A stretch of DNA of 10,488 bases from assembly GCA_001794055.1 (NCBI GenBank), contig MGJB01000007.1, positions 1 to 10,488 on the forward strand. The letters are read 5' to 3'. This DNA comes from Candidatus Yanofskybacteria bacterium RIFCSPHIGHO2_01_FULL_41_26. Its GTDB lineage: Bacteria; Patescibacteria; Paceibacteria; 2-02-FULL-40-12; GWA2-44-9. Made by a program: the position numbers and the translations under genes. This document shows, in pieces, positions 6,095 to 10,488 of the stretch (position 1 is its first letter; each line of letters opens with the position of its first letter). Under the pieces are notes generated by a model, which worked only from the letters and a program-made list of their open reading frames with translations, ran no database searches and had not been told where the DNA came from.

Positions 6095-6991
6095 CTACTC
6101 ATGTTCACTCATTATTTTACCATTCAATGTTCTAATTTGCCTCAAAGCCTCTTCAGCTTGTTTTTCAGGAACCGGTGCATCCGGATCATCTTTTACCTTG
6201 CCCGGCGGATTACCATGCCAAAGATAATCAAACTCCATAAAATCAACACCTTTCCCTGGTATTGTGTGGGCAATAATAACAGTCGGTTTTTCAAATATCG
6301 TCTTAGCATGCTCCATGGCATCTACGAATTGTTCAATATTATGACCATCAACTTCCAAAACATGCCAGTTGAACGCTTCATATTTTGCCTTAAGTGACTC
6401 CAACGGCATTATGTTTTCCGTCATCCCGTCTATCTGAATATTATTACGGTCAATCACTGCGGTTAAATTGCTCAACTTATTTTTACCGATAAACATCGTT
6501 GATTCCCAAGTCGCTCCCGCATCCTGCTCACCGTCAGACATAAAACAATATGTTCTAAATTTTTTCTTATCCATTCTGGCTGCATAAGCATACCCCGCCG
6601 CTTGGCCTAGACCGGACCCAAGCGGTCCCGATGTTGTTTCAACGCCAGGCAATCTTTCTCTTTCAGGATGGCCTTGGAGACGCGAACCAAATTTTCTCAA
6701 CGTCTTTAATTCCTCAACCGGAAAATATCCGGCCATGGCCATTAAAACGTATCTGATCGGGGTAATATGGCCGTTAGAGAGAATTAATCTATCTCTTTCT
6801 TCCCAATCCGGCTTTGCCGGATTATGTTTTAAAACATGAAAATACATGGCCGTAAAAATATCGGCCATCCCCAGCGGCCCGGCCGTGTGCCCCGACCCTG
6901 CCTCGACCAGCATCTCAATCAAAAGTTCCCGCGCTTCATTGGCTTTCATTTCCAACTCCTCGATTTTCTGTTCAGAAATATATTGAGACAT
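6095..6991 (-). CDS. tkt: Transketolase, N-terminal subunit
   Basis: A 298-residue ThDP-binding subunit of a split transketolase, partner of the product of 4725-5720. GSGHTAGPLG (32-41) and SNGHITPIRY (72-81) carry the conserved catalytic-site histidines H35 and H74. GPLGSGLGQAAGYA (122-135) is typical. The metal/diphosphate motif runs from SDGEQDAG (152-159) to DRNNIQIDG (181-189); it has S where many family members have G at its first position. HTIPGKGVDFME (242-253) precedes WHGNPP (258-263), as usual in this subunit. The ATG at 6991 overlaps the stop of the upstream small reading frame as TAATG. A GTG at 7048 would add 19 residues unlike the family, with AAGGA directly touching the start and so badly spaced; I reject it. 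The missing C-terminal half is supplied by the last gene of the operon. Confidence 0.94.
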   Translation of the reverse strand: MSQYISEQKIEELEMKANEARELLIEMLVEAGSGHTAGPLGMADIFTAMYFHVLKHNPAKPDWEERDRLILSNGHITPIRYVLMAMAGYFPVEELKTLRKFGSRLQGHPERERLPGVETTSGPLGSGLGQAAGYAYAARMDKKKFRTYCFMSDGEQDAGATWESTMFIGKNKLSNLTAVIDRNNIQIDGMTENIMPLESLKAKYEAFNWHVLEVDGHNIEQFVDAMEHAKTIFEKPTVIIAHTIPGKGVDFMEFDYLWHGNPPGKVKDDPDAPVPEKQAEEALRQIRTLNGKIMSEHE

Positions 6992-7173
6992 TAGTTGGGA
7001 ATTAAACGGTGATTCAGTTTGAAATAAATATATTTGATACTCCCGCACTCCTTGCTTAAATAAGCGGAGGATTTTGTCGAACTACCCCACTTAACAATCT
7101 TGAAACATGGATAAGCAAACAGAAAGTATCCTATAATGGCCAGAGAGATGATAATAAAAAAATTTCTTCTCAT
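6991..7173 (-). CDS. Possible small membrane peptide ahead of the transketolase genes
   Basis: A 60-residue reading frame starts MRRNFFIIISLAIIGYFLFA: two arginines then a hydrophobic run of about 17 residues, as in a signal anchor. A polar tail with C23 and C43 follows. I recognise no family. Support comes from its place: it starts about 22 nt after the predicted transcription start, and its TAA overlaps the next ATG (TAATG), the usual mark of translational coupling. Against it, there is no Shine-Dalgarno sequence, and 7048-7069 can fold into a hairpin (CTCC-GCTTA / TAAGC-GGAG with a 2-nt bulge), so the stretch could instead be a structured leader. Moderate to low confidence. Confidence 0.45.
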   Translation of the reverse strand: MRRNFFIIISLAIIGYFLFAYPCFKIVKWGSSTKSSAYLSKECGSIKYIYFKLNHRLIPN

Positions 7174-7201
7174 ATGTCAGACCGGTACGGGATTTGTTTA
7201 A

Positions 7202-7210
7202 ATTATACCA
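7202..7210 (-). promoter_or_regulatory. Extended -10 promoter of the transketolase operon
   Basis: The minus strand reads TGGTATAAT, a perfect TATAAT with the extended TGn, just after the stop of the 7218-7886 gene. No good -35 is seen at 16-18 nt. The predicted start, near 7195, leaves about 22 nt before the ATG at 7173. Confidence 0.6.
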
Positions 7211-7217
7211 TTGGTCA

Positions 7218-7886
7218 TTAAATTTGGGGAGTATTTATTGACGGTTGTGGTTTTTGTCCCCTGTGTCTTTTAAGAAAGATGGTAAGTGCCGCTGCCATTA
7301 CTGCCGCTAATCCAAAAACCCAGAACAGCCAGTTGTTGGAAGGCATATCTTCAGTCGGAAATGGCGGAAAGGAGGCTGACGGTATGGGTGTGATTATCCT
7401 CGCATTCAGGCCACTGACAATATTGATTGGAATTTCACTTAATTTTTGAGCAAGAAGTGTTTGCCCGTTTTTTGATATCCTAATTGAACTATTTGCGGCT
7501 TCAGTACTCACAGTCAAGGGCAGAAATATAAACACATCTTTATGGTTGTTTTGGGATTCGCCATATTGATCGCCAGCATCCCCGGAACGTTTCCCGATTA
7601 CCTCGAGGTCGGCGGTATTGTCAGAAACTTCAAAAAATCCCCTGGAAACGACGGCACTCCCATCGATTAGACTCACTTCGTAAGTCCCTTCTGTTGGTAT
7701 GGGTAAATTGGCGTCATCAAAAATCTTTTGCGTTATGGAATTAATTTTAATATTTTCGTTTGTTATTGAAACGGAGAGAATCAGATAGTCTTTTTCTGAA
7801 GCCAAGACAAAGCTGGCCGATAGCAAAATAAAGAAAGTGGCGCTGAGTGCTACCATTATCCTCTTTTGTTTATTTGATGAATCCAT
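7218..7886 (-). CDS. Exported protein with C-terminal membrane anchor, unknown function
   Basis: A 222-residue protein of no family I can name. Residues 1-29 make a signal peptide: KQKR at 6-9, hydrophobic 10-28, possible cleavage after A29. The body (about 33-160) looks all-beta: YLILSVSITNENIKINS, then TYEVSLIDGSAVVSRGFFEV (68-87), then DVFIFLPLTV (117-126) and SSIRISKNGQTLLAQKL (133-149). A Pro/Ser-rich spacer (166-184) leads to one membrane helix (about 185-204) and a basic KRHRGQK stop-transfer tail, so the beta part is outside the cell. The start at 7886 overlaps the end of the metallopeptidase gene by 17 nt, which suggests coupling. ATG at 7856 has GAGG nearby but would remove the positive n-region; I prefer 7886. 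A role tied to the neighbouring surface protease is inferred from overlap only. Confidence 0.8.
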   Translation of the reverse strand: MDSSNKQKRIMVALSATFFILLSASFVLASEKDYLILSVSITNENIKINSITQKIFDDANLPIPTEGTYEVSLIDGSAVVSRGFFEVSDNTADLEVIGKRSGDAGDQYGESQNNHKDVFIFLPLTVSTEAANSSIRISKNGQTLLAQKLSEIPINIVSGLNARIITPIPSASFPPFPTEDMPSNNWLFWVFGLAAVMAAALTIFLKRHRGQKPQPSINTPQI

Positions 7887-10146
7887 ATTCTTTTAACAGA
7901 TTTATTTCCTTGCCATATGCCGGGTTGTTTTTTGCTTCAGGATAGTTGAATAAATCACCAGCAAATACATGCGCCTGGGTTAGGGTTGCAACATGTTCAT
8001 AATAATCATTGTTTTTTAAATCTCTATAAACCCCCGATGCGCCGTATTGATATATAAATCCACAGCGCGGCTTCCTTAGAGGATCATTATCGCCGAACCA
8101 GTAAAATCTACCGCCCAGTGTTTCAACTGGGATGTATATACAATAAGCAATTTCTGGGTCGGACAAGGTTTTAATTCTTGCTTGAAAACCACTGGGACGA
8201 CTAGGTATTGGGAAGTATTTTCCTAAATTATAAAAATGAAGCTTATGGGCTGATTCATGCAGTATGGTTTGTGACAACCAATCTAGATCTGATAAATCCG
8301 CCTCTAGATAAATTATTGAATCGCCGGGCGATGCACAACCCGCGGCCCTGAAACCTCTGCTAGCAGAGTCTCCGCAAAACCGAGTCTCAGCAAAATCATT
8401 CCATGCGTCAGCTTCAAATATATACGGTATTATGAAAAGTTTTTGATAATTCGGGTTATTGATAGTTGACAAACCCTTATTTATCGCCTGGATAAGATTA
8501 GTAATATTTGAATTCGGGGCTTTATCAGGCCAATCACCGCCAAAGAATATGGGCTTATCTTTGTAGAACCTTTGCAGATATTGAGTTCCGGTTATGGTAA
8601 TTGTCACCGGATATTTAGATTGGCCGTTGTGGTTGGTGACGATAATATTGGTGGCTCCTTCCTTGGCGAATGTCTTGACGATTATTTGGGCAATGAGCAT
8701 CTTGCCGTTGTCGTAAGATTCGATTTTTCTGAATTCAATCGCCGGATCTCCAGCAAGATTGCCCTTATTGTCGCTGCTTAATACGCTTCCGGATAGATTT
8801 TTGCCCCTTATAGTCGCATAGCCGTAATAATATTTGTACAGAGCCTGGCCATCAGAAGTAAAATCACTGAAAACCCCGGCCGGAAAATCTGAATTTTTCG
8901 TCCCGCTCCTAGTTATAGAGGTTATGACCGGCGCCTTAGTTTCGGGAGTTTTGGAAGTGGACGGTTGGACTGATTTACTCGGGCTTGGAGTCGGACTGGA
9001 TTTTGAATCCTGGACAGCTGCCCTCAAAAGATCTTCCGCCTTTGAGCGATTATTAGAATTCCAGTATAGGACACCCAAAAGCAGAGGCCCTTTATGGACT
9101 TGCATCATATAAGTAGGTAACGGAGAGTTGGCGCCGACAATCCATAATGTTCCTCCGTCGCCGATATTAATATCAGCTACTTTATTCATTTGGATATTGG
9201 CTGGATTATCCGGCTTAGCAGCCGCATTGGCTGCCAATGAATTTGAATTATAAACCACATAACTTGTTGCCAAATTGTCGCTTCCTGAAAGAGAATTGTT
9301 GGGATCTAAAAATATTCGGCAATTGGCCGATTCCTTAGTTCCGGCCTGGTTTACAGCCCCAGCTTTGACTAGAATCGTATAAATAATCTTTTTGCCGTAG
9401 ATAGATTCAACTCTTGATTTGGGAAAATATTTTTCAGCCGGTCCGCAATCTTTACCTGTTTCAGCCGGACCGGTACTGGGAATTGTAGTCCCAGTTAATT
9501 TTGTTTTGGCTTTACCCAGACTTAGGAACAAGAGATCTTGAACTTTGGATTTCACGCTTTCGGCGCTATATTCGGAAAAGTATTGCTGGAGTATGGGCGG
9601 CAACGGCTTATTGGGATCAGCAAATTGAGCCGGGTTTCCGGCGAATGACCCGGCAATTACAGAAAGAACATATTTTCCCTGGCGAGCGTAAGCCGAAGAA
9701 CCGCCACCGAGCGGGCTAGAAATTAAAATTGCTTCTTCAGCAACGGCAGACAAAGACTGGGTATTTAGCTTTATGCCGGAATTTGCTGATCCTTGAGTTA
9801 TCGCGTTTATTGTATCTTGATAATAATTTCTAGCCTCGGTTGAATTTATCGAAACATGAACTTTGAGACTAAGATCAGGAGCACTCAAGGGAATGCCCGT
9901 TGTTTGATCACCGTATCGGCCAAAGATCATCTTGTATTGAATCTCGAGATCATTACAGGAGCTGGTTATATCTTTGGCGGTTACAGTCGTGGCTTTAAAA
10001 ATACTTTCAACTTGAGGTCTCGGAAAATAGTTATCGATCGAATCGTCGGAACAAGGGCTAACAGCAGCATTTAATTGGATCATCAAAACCGACCCAAAAA
10101 TAAAGGAACAAATTACAACTAGGGTGTTTATTTGGCGAATCCTCAT
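7870..10146 (-). CDS. Large secreted multidomain protein with HExxH metallopeptidase-like domain
   Basis: A 758-residue exported protein. Residues 1-28 form a signal peptide (MRIRQ then hydrophobic 7-24). Two related domains follow: C32-x6-YFP...VESIF (to C64) and C234-x5-YFP...VESIY (to C276), each ending with a beta-rich half and an amphipathic helix, so 32-212 and 234-380 look like a duplication. A Ser/Pro/Thr linker (381-403) precedes an IPT/TIG-like beta domain (about 405-520: PVITSI, ATIRGKNL, NIIVTNHNGQS, VTITITG). The C-terminal domain has HESAH at 630-634, a zinc-binding HExxH in TILHESAHKLHF, and YYEHVAT (715-721), where E717 could be the third ligand of a gluzincin. It contains C591, C604, C669 and C695, possibly disulfides. 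The ATG at 10146 is chosen over GTG at 10170, because the predicted transcript starts near 10169. Activity and substrate are unknown. Confidence 0.85.
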   Translation of the reverse strand: MRIRQINTLVVICSFIFGSVLMIQLNAAVSPCSDDSIDNYFPRPQVESIFKATTVTAKDITSSCNDLEIQYKMIFGRYGDQTTGIPLSAPDLSLKVHVSINSTEARNYYQDTINAITQGSANSGIKLNTQSLSAVAEEAILISSPLGGGSSAYARQGKYVLSVIAGSFAGNPAQFADPNKPLPPILQQYFSEYSAESVKSKVQDLLFLSLGKAKTKLTGTTIPSTGPAETGKDCGPAEKYFPKSRVESIYGKKIIYTILVKAGAVNQAGTKESANCRIFLDPNNSLSGSDNLATSYVVYNSNSLAANAAAKPDNPANIQMNKVADINIGDGGTLWIVGANSPLPTYMMQVHKGPLLLGVLYWNSNNRSKAEDLLRAAVQDSKSSPTPSPSKSVQPSTSKTPETKAPVITSITRSGTKNSDFPAGVFSDFTSDGQALYKYYYGYATIRGKNLSGSVLSSDNKGNLAGDPAIEFRKIESYDNGKMLIAQIIVKTFAKEGATNIIVTNHNGQSKYPVTITITGTQYLQRFYKDKPIFFGGDWPDKAPNSNITNLIQAINKGLSTINNPNYQKLFIIPYIFEADAWNDFAETRFCGDSASRGFRAAGCASPGDSIIYLEADLSDLDWLSQTILHESAHKLHFYNLGKYFPIPSRPSGFQARIKTLSDPEIAYCIYIPVETLGGRFYWFGDNDPLRKPRCGFIYQYGASGVYRDLKNNDYYEHVATLTQAHVFAGDLFNYPEAKNNPAYGKEINLLKEYGFIK

Positions 10147-10175
10147 TAATTTACGGCATTTGCCTATCACTGAAT

Positions 10176-10184
10176 ATTATATCA
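10176..10184 (-). promoter_or_regulatory. Extended -10 promoter of the secreted metallopeptidase gene
   Basis: TGATATAAT on the minus strand, the same nine bases as in the tRNA-Ala(GGC) promoter, lies 8 nt after the upstream stop codon. It predicts a start near 10169 and so favours the ATG at 10146 (leader about 23 nt). No clear -35. Confidence 0.55.
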
Positions 10185-10192
10185 GTTATAAC

Positions 10193-10488
10193 TTATTCCG
10201 GCATGGACGGGTTTGCAGGCGGAGGGGGTGGAGGAAGATTTGAAGAACCGAATTTGTTTTTGACAAGCCAAATCCAAGTTTTAAAACCAGCAGGAATGGC
10301 CAATATTGCCAGTATTAAAAGGACTAAGGGCCAATTATCACTTAACCAGCCCATGAATCCGCCCGATGTTTCAGATTGATTCGCGATAGGCGTAACTGAC
10401 ATCGAAGGCGATGGACTTGGAGAAGTCACTATAAGGTTAAATGATAGCCCTTGGCCGAAGGGTTTATCCGAAGCAGGCGCGGTGCATT
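10193..10488 (-). CDS. C-terminal part of a surface protein with membrane anchor (cut by window edge)
   Basis: The frame stays open to position 10488, so the true start lies outside; 97 full codons are visible. The visible part begins ...CTAPASDKPFGQGLSFNLIV, probably the end of an extracellular beta domain. Then come a Ser/Pro/Thr linker (SPSPSPSMSVTP), a short amphipathic piece (GGFMGWLSDNW), one strongly hydrophobic helix (PLVLLILAILAIPAGF), basic residues, and a Pro-rich tail with six consecutive prolines, ending MPE. The layout, with external domain, linker, helix and short basic tail, matches that of the 7218-7886 protein, and the Ser/Pro linker resembles that of the metallopeptidase. 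No family recognised. A GTG at 10429 could act as a start but lies inside the linker and is not credible. Confidence 0.75.
   Translation of the reverse strand, partial: CTAPASDKPFGQGLSFNLIVTSPSPSPSMSVTPIANQSETSGGFMGWLSDNWPLVLLILAILAIPAGFKTWIWLVKNKFGSSNLPPPPPPANPSMPE

Noticed and set aside
6046..6108. Longer start (6108) for the Cys-rich protein
   Set aside because: It would overlap the transketolase N-terminal gene and add a basic stretch before the CxCPHH start that marks the likely true N terminus.
7046..7048. GTG start giving a longer transketolase N-terminal subunit
   Set aside because: The extra 19 residues do not match the family, the purine run touches the start with no spacing, and the ATG at 6991 has a TAATG overlap.
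8940..9010. Ser/Pro/Thr-coding repeats taken as a DNA repeat or CRISPR
   Set aside because: Irregular, in frame and explained by an interdomain linker.
10168..10170. GTG start for the metallopeptidase
   Set aside because: It coincides with the predicted transcription start, and the ATG at 10146 gives a cleaner signal peptide.
1..10488. UGA recoding (code 25, as in Gracilibacteria)
   Set aside because: Genes are full length with TGA read as stop, and glycine uses GGN; lack of TGA stops in about ten genes alone is weak evidence.

Overview
The window looks like chromosomal DNA of a small-genome bacterium, most likely a member of the Candidate Phyla Radiation (Patescibacteria). This is an inference. 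It rests on the split transketolase, a cysteine-free family-4-like uracil-DNA glycosylase, tiny Cys-rich membrane proteins, very short gene spacings, almost no Shine-Dalgarno sequences and unrecognised secreted proteins. The standard code (table 11) fits: glycine and tryptophan are read from normal codons, every complete gene ends in TAA or TAG, and none ends in TGA. I see no mobile element, CRISPR array, rRNA or phage gene.

Left part (1-2202): the start of a UMF1-type MFS transporter and a tRNA-Ala(GGC) lie on the minus strand. From an overlapping divergent promoter a plus-strand unit runs tRNA-Arg(CCT), cca (CCA tRNA nucleotidyltransferase), tRNA-Pro(CGG), tRNA-Ala(CGC). The cca gene is separated from its flanking tRNAs by only 5 and 4 nt, so processing of the tRNAs should cut out the cca mRNA.

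Middle (2202-4726): a FadE-like acyl-CoA dehydrogenase on the minus strand, ended by a hairpin abutting tRNA-Ala(CGC), diverges from a plus-strand uracil-DNA glycosylase homologue. The glycosylase converges on the next operon at a perfect 50-bp palindrome that holds both stop codons and acts as a two-way terminator.

Operon 7210-4725 (minus): an extended -10 promoter, a possible 60-residue membrane peptide coupled by TAATG to the transketolase N-terminal subunit, a 97-residue membrane protein with 11 cysteines, and the transketolase C-terminal subunit. The two subunits together would make one ThDP-dependent transketolase of the non-oxidative pentose phosphate pathway.

Right part (7218-10488, minus): three consecutive exported or membrane-anchored proteins. 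The first is cut by the window edge and has a C-terminal membrane anchor. The second is a 758-residue secreted protein with a duplicated N-terminal domain, a Ser/Pro/Thr linker, an IPT/TIG-like domain and a C-terminal HExxH metallopeptidase-like domain. The third is a 222-residue signal-peptide plus C-terminal-anchor protein that overlaps the second. They look like a cell-surface module of unknown function and are the best candidate for something undescribed here.
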